From: Pyropia yezoensis
Taxonomy: Eukaryota > Rhodophyta > Bangiophyceae > Bangiales > Bangiaceae
NCBI GenBank assembly: GCA_009829735.1
Contig: CM020620.1
Location: forward strand, 7,518,545 to 7,582,544
Reading direction: 5' to 3'
DNA: 64,000 nt
Position numbers and translations under genes: made by a program. Within the stretch, counting starts at the first letter, position 1; each line of letters begins with the position of its first letter. The notes beneath the pieces were generated by a model. The model made no database searches, was not told the origin of the DNA, and was given only the letters and a program-made list of their open reading frames with translations. Positions 11,581 to 22,466 of this stretch are shown piece by piece.

Positions 11581-13380
11581 CTAATACCCCCACTTCTCGT
11601 CAGAGTGGGAAGCAGTGAAGTAACGAAGGCCATGCTCCCCTCCACCGTAAGGTGCCTCAGCGGCACCGCGGAGTGAAAGGCTGGGGACCTGCAACAGGGT
11701 ATCCATGTTGGCCTTCCCCAGCTCCCGATCCAGGCGCTCTGCGAGCGCCTCCCGAGAAAGAAGTGGCAAAGCCACCAGAGGGATGTCCCGCCAGTCTCCA
11801 CGGGTGGCGACTATCGCCGCCAGATCGTTGGCCAGGCCCGTATACGCCCGACATAACCCCATCACGAGGGAGTCCTCGACGGCATCCCGAAGAGCAGGAG
11901 GGGGCGGGTCAAAGACCTGCCCCAAAGCGGCCACAGTAATACCCGGGATGGGACGGGGCAACGCCAAGGGCGAGCCCCCCCAGCGGAACGGAGCCACAGG
12001 CTCCGGCACAAGAACACGGCGCCCACCCGGCGCCCGGATCTCCTCTCCCGGAGAAATGCTCCGTGGCGGAAGCGGTCTTAAGGACCTACCGCTGGATGAG
12101 CCTGCGGACCCACGCTCTCCGTAACTCCCCTTAGGGGAGTTTGGCAGCAAGGAGGGACCATACCGCTCCTGGCCAAAACCAGGGAGGCGGGGCTTCTCCT
12201 CCTCCATGCCGGTCTCTGGGGCAGGGACCCGAGTAGTGGACTCCACGCCAGGAGCATATGGAAGCTCCTCATGCCCCAACCCCTCCTCCAAGAGGAGGGC
12301 ACCCTCGGAGGTCAAAGACCGTGAGCACCGGACCAGCAGACGGGGCCGGAAGGGAAGACCCAGATACGAGGGTAACGGCATACGATAAACCTCCTCAAGG
12401 AGGAGAAGAAGAGCCCGAAGGAAAGCCGCCCGGCCAGGGTGGTCAGGGCAAAGGTCGTCAATCGGGCTCTCCTTGAGATCTCGGAGCAGAGGAAGAGGGA
12501 TAAGCCAGGCATGTCCGTAGAACAGGCCGGATGACAACAGTACATCAGCCACCTCGACGAGCCAGCAGGCGTTCGGGGTAGCCCTGGCCGCGGAGTCTGG
12601 TCCGTCGGCCATGAGCCGACTACCCCGAAGAGCAACAAGGTTGCCAATCTGCGCGGCCATACCGCGAGGCACCTCGTACTCACTCCACCAGGTGGGAACA
12701 ACCGGGTAGTACTTCAGCCGGTCTTCGTGGGTGAAGCCCTCGACCCCCCGCTGCTCCGCACAGGCACATATGCCATGCCGCCGACGATGGCGATGCTCTG
12801 CCAGCGCTTGGCGCAGGAAGTATCCTCGTGGGCGCTCCCCAATGGAAGGTAGCGGCCCCGGGTAGTAAGCCAGGTCAAAGACCGGCATAGCACCATCCGG
12901 CAGAGAAGGGCGGTTACACGCTTCCTCCAGCTGCCGGGCCACCTTCCAGTCATCCGCAAAGCGGAGGACAGGGTAGTCGGTGGGATTACCAATGGGGACC
13001 TCATATAGGTCCGGGAAGAGATGACGGAACGTCGTCCAAACGCCCGCCATACGGCGGGGGCTCACATGAACCCAGCGGTTGGTGACCAAGCAGGGAAGAG
13101 GGTGTGGGTAAGGCTACTCCTTCGTAGAAGGGGTTACCTCCCCGAAGGGGCCAGGCCCCTCCGTGTCCTCCAACGGCGGTACAGGCACCTCGGCCGGCGA
13201 AGCCGGACCGGAATCACCCCGGCCGCTCCCGGCGTCGTCCATAAGGACGTCGCCCGGAGCAGCGGGTGGCATCCGCGTGGACGAAAGGCCACGGGGGGAG
13301 GAAGGAACCGACAGGGAAGCGGGTCCGCCGCCGTCACCCATGGTGGCGTTGTGGTCTGATGACCCCGACGGGGAAGCCAT
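11581..13380 (-). pseudogene. G2 opposite-strand gene between pol and 3' LTR
   Basis: A large opposite-strand coding region converges on pol, with 145 bp between the two stops. It begins at an ATG ending at 13380 (MASPS, compare MATPG in G1) with a Pro/Ser/acidic N-terminal part. The central part (open from 13089 down to 11581) contains PTWWSEYEVPRG and EEGLGHEELPYAPGVE, direct counterparts of two blocks in the G1 protein. It then continues into a Pro/Arg-rich segment and a helical C-terminus. It is broken, with about one interruption. There is no recognised domain, and function is unknown. Its retention at the same place in a diverged element is the main reason to regard it as a real element gene. 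Confidence 0.6.
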
Positions 13381-13930
13381 GACTGGCCGCTCTCCACCGG
13401 AGACGACGGCGGCGGAAAACGTGGATGCTGCCCCCACCCTTAGGGTGAGGAAGAGGGGGATGCACGCTGGACGGTAGAAGCGAGAGGTGACGAAGGAGGG
13501 GAGAAGACGGTGGCCGCCCTCGCGGCGAGCACCCGTTGTAAACCCCCCTTCCCGGGTCCACCCCAAACGGGTGAGTACCCCTCGCTCCCAGCTAAGCCAG
13601 GAGAGCCTGCCCCTGACGGATCCCCACCCCGTGCGGGCAGGGCCGTGGGGGGAGACGGGCTCCATCCTTGTTGCGTCCCCCACCCCTCGGGTGATGGTTT
13701 GGAGGGGGTGTCTCCACGTATCCCGCCTGTCACACGACGAAAGTGGCCACGATTGTCTCCCCAAGGGAGGAAACCATTGGGCCGATCTGACCCAGTGTCA
13801 TCCACACCCCCAAGGGGTGGGTACACTCGGCGGTGGGGACAGCATTCTGCCAAGTGGCATTGCCTCCGCCGCCCGTTGGGCACCCAGGAGATTTTTGCCC
13901 CGGTGTCTGGGTCGCGGGTCGCAACCCCCT

Positions 13931-13944
13931 GGAGGTGTGGGAAG
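13931..13944 (+). other. G2 polypurine tract
   Basis: The purine-rich stretch ggaggtgtgggaag directly precedes the TG of the 3' LTR. The related element G5 has gcggagggggaaa in the same place. Confidence 0.55.
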
Positions 13945-14634
13945 TGTAGGGACCCTATGGGCCCTACACGTGGGGGGACCTCGAAGAGATCGCGTCGTAC
14001 CCCTGTGCCCACCTTCCTAGTGAGGAGGACGGGGCCGATTTGGCCTCTTGGGATTTTACTGGCTTCCGATTGGTCCCCTCCTATGGAGATGGGACCGGGT
14101 CGCCATTGGTTCTGGAGCCCATGTTGGGATTTCCAGTGTATGGGAATTTCCCCTGACCGGAATTGGCCATTGGTCAATATTCCGGGATGGGATGCATTCG
14201 GGGTTTGGATTTTGATTGTGTATTTTGCGTGATTGTGAGATTGGGGAGATCTTGAGTGTTGGCACTGATGTCCGGCGGGGCTCCTCTTCCCCGTATCTTG
14301 GAGGTTCCTGCCCCGCTGGCAGGGATGATCCGCGGGAGAGGGGGCCCTCCGGACATGTTGGAGGGTTTTGATTGGCCCGCACGTGGCCCGGTGTGGAGGG
14401 TTGCTGGGTGCGGGTGAGAGAGGGTAAGAGTGTGCGTGGGGGTGCGCGTTGCTTCCCCCTTCGAAAAAAACAGACTTGCGTGTGCTTGAACACTGTCGTC
14501 CTGGTCGCGGATCCCCGAGTGAACCAGCCAGGCGGTCGGCGGTTCGGTATCTCTCCTGTCTCCCCGCGTTCTTGGTGGGTTGTTTCTCTGTGTGTTCTGG
14601 GTGCTAGGCGCCTAAGGTACGTAAAACCACTACA
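13945..14634 (+). repeat. G2 3' LTR (690 bp)
   Basis: It begins TGTAGGGACC and ends CCACTACA (terminal inverted repeat TGTAG/CTACA). The 3' half is clearly related to 22740-23108, sharing the motif gattggcccgcacgtggccc and the end aaaaccactaca. It is followed without a gap by gag sequence of G4 on the other strand. Confidence 0.75.
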
Positions 14635-15260
14635 CTTCCGTCGTCGAGTGGGTACTGCGATAGGGTACCGCCCCCCCCCATAGCGGACTCTGTTCCGGCG
14701 TAAGTATCCGCCGGACCATGTCCGCAGAGTCCGCTCTGGGTGCTCCGAGCGTAGCGCTCCGTGTGGCTACGTTCCAACTCGGCTGACGAGTCGGATCCAT
14801 AACCCGCCGTATCCTGGGGTTGTCCAGGAGTAGCAACGCCGGGGTTGACCCCCGTAGACTCCGAAAGTAGTCCGGTTTTTTCGAACCAGACCGGTGTGTG
14901 GGGAACACGACGGGGTACCGCCGTATGGCGTGTTGGCATCAGCACTGCCATTGCGTCCTTCGTACGCTCTTGACGGGCGTCGATTTCGGTGAACCGGGCC
15001 TCGATGCGAGCCAATGATGCCATCAGGGAATCCCCTGGTGAAGGTGGCGGCGGAGTAAGGTCGGCAGAAGACGATTAAGGCGATCCGCCGAACCCGGCCG
15101 TCCGCGCCTTACCAAACGTCGATCCGGCACCGGAGAGCATCGGCGTCTCAATGCTGTCAATCGGGTTACCGATCCCGGTTCCCTTGTTCAACTCCGGGGT
15201 CGGCGTCGACGCCGATCCGTCATCTTGCACGTTCCCCGTCTCTTGGGTAGACAAAGTCAC
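14635..15260 (-). pseudogene. gag: G4 Gag, N-terminal portion
   Basis: The N-terminus (MTLSTQETGNVQDDGSAS) is nearly the same as that of the G3 Gag (MTMSTQDTRNVQDDGSAS), and the following Ser/Thr/Pro-rich stretch and the coiled segment MASLARIEARF also match. The sequence stops where the G2 LTR begins. It is broken, with about one interruption. Confidence 0.75.
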
Positions 15261-15462
15261 AATCAGTCAACCGACGTAACGGTCATCACGAAATAAGAGA
15301 GCGAGGGGGTAGGTTGGGGGAGAGTACCAGTAGATCGCAGTCAAACGTAACCACTCAACACAATCAACCAGATCGCCACACCACGAGTACAAGAAAAGGA
15401 CAGGATTCCTGTCCGTGTGCCAGGGCCGAAGACGGCGTCACCACTAGGGTGACGGATACCCC

Positions 15463-15480
15463 TCCCCTGCTGCTCCACCA
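15463..15480 (-). other. G4 primer-binding site
   Basis: On the minus strand this reads TGGTGGAGCAGCAGGGGA, one base inside the 5' LTR. It is complementary to a tRNA 3' end ending in ACCA. The same 18 bases occur at the same place in G3 (63889-63906). I cannot name the primer tRNA from sequence alone. Confidence 0.6.
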
Positions 15481-15481
15481 A

Positions 15482-15842
15482 TGAAGCACAATAGAGAACC
15501 GCTGCACGTCCACTCTCAGGGAACACTCACTAAGGGGGATCGGCACCAACGTCACCGGGAGGCCAAGGTTGCTGTCCTTGGAGCGCAAGCCACGGGACCA
15601 AGATGGGAGCCCAAATGGGAGGGGTTTGTTGTTCTACCATGGCCGGCCGTGGATTCGCCGCCGGCCCCCTCTTTATAAACCCTCGGAGACACTACTAACT
15701 ACCCTCCACCCCAAGATGCAAGTCCCTCTGGTCATACGTAACTTATAGATACCGTGACCAATACGGACTCCCAAATTGAATGTTAAGGGTTAGACGTAGT
15801 CCCCCTATACTAGGGTCACATACGGTCATCCATATTGCTACA
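15482..15842 (-). repeat. G4 5' LTR (361 bp)
   Basis: In + coordinates it runs from TGAAGCA to TGCTACA. It aligns over its whole length with the G3 LTR at 50414-50777, with scattered differences. The outer flank on the right begins ggtgg. Confidence 0.85.
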
Positions 15843-16200
15843 GGTGGCCCCTCGCGTCGGCGTCGCGCTTTCTACCGACTGACGAAGGAGACGGCTGCCC
15901 TGGTGGACAACGTGCGTCGATGTTTTGAGGGGGAGCGCGCGGCCGGCCGGACGCACTCCTTGAGTAATCTAGGTGGACGTAAAATGGGTCCCCGGAAGGT
16001 CTCCGTACGAGGCGGGGGAGCTGTTGACTTGCGGCCGAGGCAATGGCGACACGCACTGCAATCGCCTACGCCTTAGCCGCGAGGACGGAATTGTGATCTG
16101 CTGCGACTGTGTCCTCAGATGCGGCGGGATTACGAAGTTGGCGCAGCGCGCACTGTGTGAATCCTACTACGGGGAGGAATGGGTCAGCATGTAACCCCCG
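15843..16200 (+). other. Possible transposase N-terminal remnant
   Basis: The stretch RLTKETAALVDNVRRCFE encoded at about 15870-15925 resembles the N-terminal helical region of eukaryotic DDE transposases, where a Lys-Glu-Thr helix precedes a helix-turn-helix. A second short frame at 15973-16194 is Cys-rich and ends at a stop. Neither is long enough to be secure, and the G4 LTR ends just before the similarity starts. Treat this as a weak lead only. Confidence 0.15.
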
Positions 16201-16570
16201 TTCGTGCACACACAAGACCCGCCTTTTTGATCTCGATCGGCATTCGGGCAAGACGGGCATGTCCGGTCCTCCCCACATGGGCGGGAGGACCCTCCGTACT
16301 GTTCAGGCGTGCTCTCCGGCACAAGAACACCGTTTCAGGTCCTGTCTTTTTTACGACAGGCCCGGAGCGCGATGCTGATGAGGTCCACGTAGTTTGAGCC
16401 GTACCCGACCAGAAGCGCATGAATGAAAACTCTTTTCTCAAGTGACTAGCTATATCGAATAGACGTTTAGGTCCATAAAGAGTTGAAAGGCCCTAAAGCT
16501 GTAGCTACTGTGCCTGCCGTCAAATGCGCTGCCCATGCCGTCGCCGCCGCGCCACGACACGGGGAGGTCG

Positions 16571-16680
16571 CCGGGCACGCCGCGTCGCCGGGTACGGCAC
16601 GTGGCCGGGTATGGCACGCGTCGCAGGGTACAACACGCGTCGCCGGGTACGGCACGCGTCGCCGGGCACGGCACTCGTGC
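16571..16680. repeat. 19-bp minisatellite
   Basis: There are about six imperfect head-to-tail units of the form gccgggtacggcacgcgtc. Frames through it are low-complexity and unconvincing as coding sequence. Confidence 0.75.
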
Positions 16681-17403
16681 ACGGGCCACCCACCCTTCTT
16701 CATCGGCCCCGCGCCCCTCCCACCCACCCCCCTTCCGTGTGACACCCCGCCGCTGTGGTAGGGGCGGTTGATTGCTTTATTTTCTCTGCTTTCTTCAGGT
16801 ATTCATAGTCGCCAACATCGTAGCCGGGGACCAGCTCACACCCAGGAGGGACCATATGTACTAATGATGGTGGTGTGCGTGCGTAAGCGCGCCTACGGCA
16901 CATCCTCCTCTTCCTCACGGTCTGGGCGCTGCGGCCCTGGCTTTGGTTATGCGGATCGTGCAGACACAGCGGACTCGCGAGCGGAGTCCGCGGCTGCCGC
17001 TGGGACATCCCACGCCGTGTTGAAGTTTGAAGAAATAGTGGTAAGCGACGACTTTTTGGGCATACTTTGATCCCGCAGGCCAGTGCTCTCCATCATGGTC
17101 GATGCAGGTGCACAGATCAGCAAAAATTCAGATCAGAAGACAGCCTCAGTGGGGCCCAAATCAACGTCGTACAGCTCTTGCTCTGTGCTTCACACAAGCC
17201 CCCGCGCGGTGGCTGCTGGATCTGAATAGATAACGAGTTCGGTGCACTCCTGCCGGTGAGACCCAGCAGTGAAAAAACCGCAGATAAAAGAACAGAGGAT
17301 TGACCGTAGGGCTATCTCTCACCTTCCCCACCAGCCCTGCTCCACTCATCGGCATGCGAGGTGTCTCGTGACAGACACGTACTATGGGGGGACATTAGTA
17401 TTT
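16681..17403. other. Unassigned intergenic sequence
   Basis: I see no convincing gene, RNA or repeat here. Short frames are present on both strands without recognisable motifs. Confidence 0.5.
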
Positions 17404-18430
17404 TCACGATTTCGTTATCCGGGCAGGGTAAGATCGAGTGCAGTTGCGCGGCCTGGTCGATCCTAGTCTATCTACGTCTTCTTGCAAGTACTTCGCAGGC
17501 CAACCGTGGGATCTGACCACGGCTCTGCAACGGCGCACCATAAGGTCGGCCAGGTTCGCAAAAAAGGCGTCGGGGATGCCCCGCCACTCCGCTTCCAGCG
17601 CAAAGAACAGCTCGGTCTTGGTCCTTGAAGTGTCAGGCCGCCGGCGTAGGCGCCGCTCCAGCTCCGCCCAAGCGTTCTCGATTGGGTTGAAGTCGCGGCT
17701 CTGCCCCACCCACGGCAGCACCTTGATGCCCAGCTCTCTCGGCGCCGCTCGGGTATTCGTGACATTGTGGGGCGGCGCCAGGTGATCCTGCAGCAGCACG
17801 TTGTTGGTAGACCCGAAATCCGCCACCTTGTGGTGGTACGCCACCTCGAGTAGTTGATCTTGGTAGGAGTGCGCGTTCAGGCACCCGTCCACCAGAACCA
17901 AATCGGTGCGGCCGCGGTGAGAAAACCCCGCCAACACCATCACCGACTGCCGCCCGCTCGTAAAACATGGGAGAGGGGTTTAAGGACGCCACGGGCAACC
18001 ACGCCGGGAACAAAACGGCTTGCCGCGACCAGTCTTTACCTGGAAGCTGCATTCGTCTGTAAAAAGAACTTGCCGCCACTCCTTCTCCCGCCGGCGATGC
18101 TTCCGAGCCCAGGAAAGCCTCTTGATCCGGTTCTTGTTGGACAGGTAGGGCTTGATGCGGCGGCGGGCTGCGTACAAGCCGAGGTCACGGATGACTCGAT
18201 GCGCCGTCCGTTTGGAAATCTTGACGGCATGCCATCATTGAACATGGCCACAAAGTGGCCCAGCTCCAGGTTGTCGTTGGCCAGGACCATTCGAATGAGC
18301 CTCCGACGTCCCCTGGCGTCGAGAATGGGGGGGCGCCTAGGAGACTTGGGCGCCTGCAGCTCCCCAGTGCGGCGCACCCGGGCCGCCACCTTCGCCTCCG
18401 TTGCCCGATTCGCCCCAACAGCTGCAGCAC
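17404..18430 (-). pseudogene. Tc1/mariner-type transposase, decayed
   Basis: Reading on the minus strand, an N-terminal helix-turn-helix-like segment (RRTGELQAPKSPRRPP, then RGRRRLIRMVL) is followed by the Tc1-type segment RRIKPYLSNKNRIKRLSWA, the first catalytic aspartate in FTDECSF, the second in LLQDHLAPPHN, and the third acidic residue in QSRDFNPIENAWAELERRL. The pieces fall in at least three reading frames (about 18389-18036, 18177-17980 and 17943-17404), so at least two frameshifts have accumulated. The family normally has a single ORF of about 340 residues, which fits the span. Clear terminal inverted repeats were not found. The N-terminal side ends close to the LTR at 18472. Confidence 0.75.
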
Positions 18431-18471
18431 AGCACGTGTGCCCCGCTACGCCCCCCTCCCAGAAGGGAAAG

Positions 18472-18940
18472 TGACGCAGAACTGGGCCCTACGCAGGGGA
18501 CGGGACGCGCCACACGGGGTCGGGAGACAGCTGGTCTGACCCGTTTCTCCCATTGCACTTGATCTCGAGTTTCCTTAAGTCAGGAATACTTTGCTTGATT
18601 GTAAATCCAACATGGATTTGCGGGCTTTCTGCATTTTATCGTCTTGAATTTTTGTGTAGCCCGGTGGGCAGGTGTTGGGGTGGGAGATTCTGAGAGCCAA
18701 GAATCTGAGAGGACCCTGGAGGGATAAGAGGAGGGACAGCGGGGCTTGGCCTCGCTTCCCCATCCCGACCAAGAAATTGTTGGCCCACACACCATCTTCT
18801 TGTTTCGTCGTAGGGGGATTGCCCCACAACAGGGATAGCGTGTGTGCGACTTGCGCACAAAGCACCCAAATTGGGGCGGTGCACAAGGGCTGCCTCCCGT
18901 GTCGGGGGAACCGGAAGAAGTGCGAGTGGTTTTTGCCACA
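18472..18940 (+). repeat. Isolated G1-family LTR (469 bp)
   Basis: It is the same length as the G1 LTR and homologous across it, starting TGACGCA and ending TGCCACA. No internal retroelement sequence adjoins it on either side, so it is a solo LTR or the stub of a truncated copy. A purine run (agaagggaaag) sits immediately upstream, as a polypurine tract would, which favours a truncated 3' end. Flanking pentamers (gaaag and ggagg) do not match, so no target-site duplication is seen. The internal segment 18855-18923 is inverted relative to G1. Confidence 0.75.
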
Positions 18941-19097
18941 GGAGGCGCCGGCGAGACCACATTTTTTGAGGAGCATGAGAACAACCTTTTCGAGGTGTGC
19001 GTGAAGAGCGTTTTTCTCGCGGGCGCTTCCTTCGGCAATTATCGCCTTTTGTCATCTGTAGCATGTCGTGACAAACGTACAATCATGCGTATATGGT

Positions 19098-19532
19098 TGC
19101 ACGATTCGCGTCGACACTCCGCATAGAAGCGGAAAACGTGTTTGCAATACACACCTCCCTGCACCAGATCCCGTGCAATCTAGCACGACCATGCGTCGCA
19201 TATGCTTGCAGACATGTGCAAAAGCTCATGTTCTCTACAATGACGTGCTTGTTGAGAGCAACCCGCGCGCTCCATCTGCAGTGCGTACACAGTGGCATGT
19301 GTATGCACGCCAGTGCAGCCGTGAGACTGTCTTTTTCCCGAGTTGAGCGGTCTCCAGTGCACGCTCTGTGCATGAACGTGCGCGCTGGGTACAGGCTTCA
19401 TGCAGCATCCGCCACGCGCCTGGAGCATTTTTCGGTGCAAAATGCAGGGAATTGCGCACGTTAACAGGGGAAAAGCGTGCGCCCTTGCACAAATTTGGGC
19501 CCCGTGCACATCCCTACTCGGCCGTGCCTGCA
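19098..19532. other. TGCA-dense block
   Basis: I count seventeen TGCA tetramers in about 435 bp, against fewer than two expected at equal base frequencies. Many are in GTGCA/TGCAC context and they are irregularly spaced, so this is not a simple tandem repeat. No coding sequence is convincing here. Confidence 0.6.
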
Positions 19533-19614
19533 CGTGTTTACACGCCCAAACACGAAAATCGCCTCGCGTAAGGGACAGGGTTTAAGACCCACCGCGCAGT
19601 CGATAGTAGCCAGT

Positions 19615-19985
19615 CTGTACCAAATGTCGACCGTTCTCAGCCGCCGTGGGGGATGTAGAGCACTACAGAGAGAACAACATACACCACATGAGGAGAACAG
19701 CGAAGAGATGCGCGTTTCTTATCTTATCTTCGTATCGCATGCGTTGTTGCCGAGCTATGAGCATTCTACGACAATCGGCATTTCAATTATGGCGACTACT
19801 CTCTGGGCGAACCACGGCGTCGGATTCATAACGTGGTGCGCTGCCATCGAATCATCTGGGCTGGACTCAGAGGCTCAGATATGTCAATTTGAAGTGGATG
19901 TTATCACAGCATCCTGCAGCGCCCTCCTGCAGCAGGAAGAAATATCAGAAAAATACATGAATAGTCACAACACAGATCTAGCGCA
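19615..19985 (+). repeat. Dispersed ~370-bp repeat, copy A
   Basis: It aligns with 29998-30358 from the motif gaccgttctcagcc to the end agtcacaacac, including the shared core gatgtagagcactacagagagaaca and the stretch gcagcaggaagaaatat. The divergence is moderate, with small insertions and deletions. It has no terminal inverted repeats and no LTR-type TG...CA ends that I can recognise. It is probably an old non-autonomous mobile element or a shared transposon fragment. Confidence 0.65.
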
Positions 19986-21599
19986 CGTCTCGGACCACAG
20001 TTTTTTACATGGAAGAACAAGAAGCCACACGGGCAACTCCTGACAAATGCACATCGCATGAGAGCAGGCTCCAGTACTCGCACAAGTAATGGCGCTCGGC
20101 AGAGAAGAAAAGTCGCTCTGGGTGGCCAGATTGCAGTTCACGGCCCTGTGAGTGGTCGACAGTTTAGAGAAAGGTCGACATTAGAGCATAACCAGCGACG
20201 TGGTCCCCAAGGACGTCAAATCTGAATCGAAAGTGCGACGTGTGCGCTAGCCACTGGCCCTCTCTAATCGAGCGCGGCCCGCGCCGCGTTTGCCCTTTTT
20301 TCCTGCGAGTACTTGAGACGAGTTCCCTTGACGCGGTCAAAAAGAGAGGATGGGCCAATGGCAGGCCGTTGTGTTCAATATCCTGGAACGATGGCGCGTG
20401 ATGGATGCGGTGTCGGGTGGCCGGGGCGCGCAGGGGAGATGCGCAATCTGGTCGCAGACAAAGTCGCAATCGTCGTGAAGTAGAGCGGTCGTCAAAGAAG
20501 CGTTGCGCTCTATGGGTGATCATGCGCATGTAGCCCGCGCTGCAACCTCCCAATCGCATGCGATCGTCGTGACATGTCTCGTCGTATCCGATCAAATGCG
20601 GATCAAATGTGTCCGTCCGGGTCGCTCCAAGGCTTGTGCACTCTACCTGAATTGGTCAATTTTGTCGCCACCGGAGGCCAGAAGCGGTAGATCTGGGGGA
20701 GATCTTTTGGACACCTCATTGTGGTGGACCGCATCACTGGAAGACGAGGGGGAGAAACGGCAATGACCGGCTGTGCAGCCCCCTTGTGTAGGACCCTCGT
20801 CTGACACAAGGCACCCCGTTGCCGATCGCGTCAGTCGCGGGGGCTGTGCAAAACTTGCTGACCGTGCGGCGTGCACACGGGGAAAGTGTGGCGCGCGGAG
20901 AGAGCCACCCGACACTCAAATGGGGATGCTTGGCGCTGCGAGAGGGGACGACGCCGCCGTCAAGCGGAGCAAGGCAGCACGGGGGGAGCACATGCACGCT
21001 GGGACCGTCTGTGGCACGAGGCATTTTCCGCGACTGGTGCCAGGCATGCATGCGTCGGGGCCTCCTGGACCGCCCAAGCTGCCACACTGCCCCCATCTGT
21101 GCGCTCCGCCCACACCGGTGCCAGGGCCTCCCCGCCCCCCTGCAGCGCGCATGCGGCACCCCGCCCCCTTGCAGCGCTGCCAGGCAATCGAGCCGTGTGG
21201 GCTTCGTGGCGGCCACCCCCTGGTGTGTGCGCCTTGCCGTCTCTCTCGAGTCCTTGACAGGCTCGTGTGAGCGGACTGTGTGATCCGGGCCCCTTCCCCG
21301 TCTGTCTTCCAAGCTTGCATGCCTAGGGACCGCCCACCCCCTCCACCCCCCCCCCTCTCTACCCCAGAGGGACACAAGCTGCGAGCGCCGTTCCCCCCCA
21401 GCGCCTGTCCTCCATTCGCGAAAGCTCTGGTACCGCACACCACCTTCACCGTTTTCTTCACCCCTCCCAGTTGTGGGCTGGGAGCGACGCTCCCTTGCAC
21501 TCTTTTTGCAAAGCGTAAATGCTTCGGGTCCGCACCCCCTTCGACTTCCCCCACCGCCCTCCCAGCTGGGGGGGGGGGGGTGTGGGGGGAGCCGGACAC
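19986..21599. other. Unassigned sequence
   Basis: Only low-confidence frames are seen. A minus-strand frame at 20164-20595 (143 residues) has ordinary amino-acid composition but no recognisable motif. The 20770-21600 part is GC-rich with overlapping frames on both strands. Confidence 0.4.
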
Positions 21600-22453
21600 C
21601 GGCACGTATGCGCACACAGCGAGCCCCGCGCCAGGCTCACCCCGACTTTCTGCCGGCCCACTGGCGGCAGAGGATGAAGGTTTCACCGCCGAGTCGACGG
21701 TGGAACCTGCCACGGTCGTGTCGCCATCGATGGGGACGTCCACCATCTCGGTGTCGGCCACCGAAGCCAAGGTAGAACCGATGATGCGACCCCAAAGGGG
21801 GGGCAAAGATGCAAATTGTTGAGCGGGCCTAAAGCCCGACGCTCTGGTAAAGGGGAAGTATACGTGGGCCGGCGAAAGTGGATACCCCCGCCGATGGGGA
21901 CAGGTTGACCCCCCAAGAGGGGTAGGACGTGGTGGTGGAGGAGGAGGGAGTAAAAGTGTCGTGGGGGTGAGTAGAGCTGCGCTGGGGAAGCCTGCCGTGA
22001 GGTCTGAGCGTCCCCAGGCACGGCTCCTCCCCCCGTCGACGGGGTGCCCTCCGCCGTGCCTCCCCGTCAGGGATGGGTGCGAAGCGGGGTGGCCCGTGCC
22101 CCCTTGCCTGGGCCTACCAACGGCTACACCCCCTCACTCGAGCCCTATGTGGGCACGGGAGGGGTAGAGATGGCCTGCCACCGCTACGCTGCGCTCGGAG
22201 GACGCTCTGAGCCTCCTCCGCGTCTGAATAAGCGGTGGAAGAAGGAGGTTTATTCCCCTGAGAGGGCCTGAGGGGGTCAACCCCCCTCTCGGGGCATCAC
22301 TACGTACCCCACCCCTTCTCGCACGCCAAGTGGGGCGACTGGGAGAATGCCCCGGATGGCGCCACGTCGCCCACTGACGGGGGTTGACCTGGCACTAGGC
22401 GGGCCTGTCTTAACCCGAGACGTCGCTGTGGGGTCGCGGGACGCTCCCCCCTT

Positions 22454-22466
22454 GCGGAGGGGGAAA
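22454..22466 (+). other. G5 polypurine tract
   Basis: gcggagggggaaa lies immediately before the TG of the LTR. Confidence 0.55.

Larger units (their letters stand above)
6967..14634 (+). mobile_element. G2: Ty3/gypsy chromovirus, degraded, 5' end not in place
   Basis: This is the second chromovirus of the nest. It starts in the gag tail immediately after the G1 LTR and runs through pol, a convergent opposite-strand gene, a purine-rich tract and a 690-bp 3' LTR. It is broken, with roughly five or more interruptions in pol and about one in the opposite-strand gene, so it is clearly older than G1. The right end lands inside the gag gene of the minus-strand element G4. The right-hand flank begins cttcc, which is continuous with the G3 gag sequence at the equivalent place, so the insertion point in G4 is well defined. 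Confidence 0.85.
14635..15842 (-). mobile_element. G4: G3-family chromovirus, 5' end fragment
   Basis: The fragment is the 5' end of a minus-strand element closely related to G3: part of gag, untranslated leader, primer-binding site and complete 5' LTR. The rest of the element must lie beyond the G1/G2 nest, left of the window. G4 is the oldest layer of the stack because G2 interrupts it. It is broken (by the G2 insertion, plus about one break in the gag piece). Confidence 0.85.

Noticed and set aside
13440-14177. 245-residue minus-strand frame across the G2 LTR boundary
   Set aside because: It crosses from internal sequence into the LTR and shows no conservation with the G5 LTR region; chance open frame.
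16450-16761. Several short overlapping frames around the 19-bp minisatellite
   Set aside because: The translations are repeat-derived and differ in every frame, so there is no gene evidence.
20773-21283. Overlapping + frames of 128-165 residues
   Set aside because: All are Pro/Arg/Cys/His mixtures with no motif and are opposed by equally long frames on the other strand.
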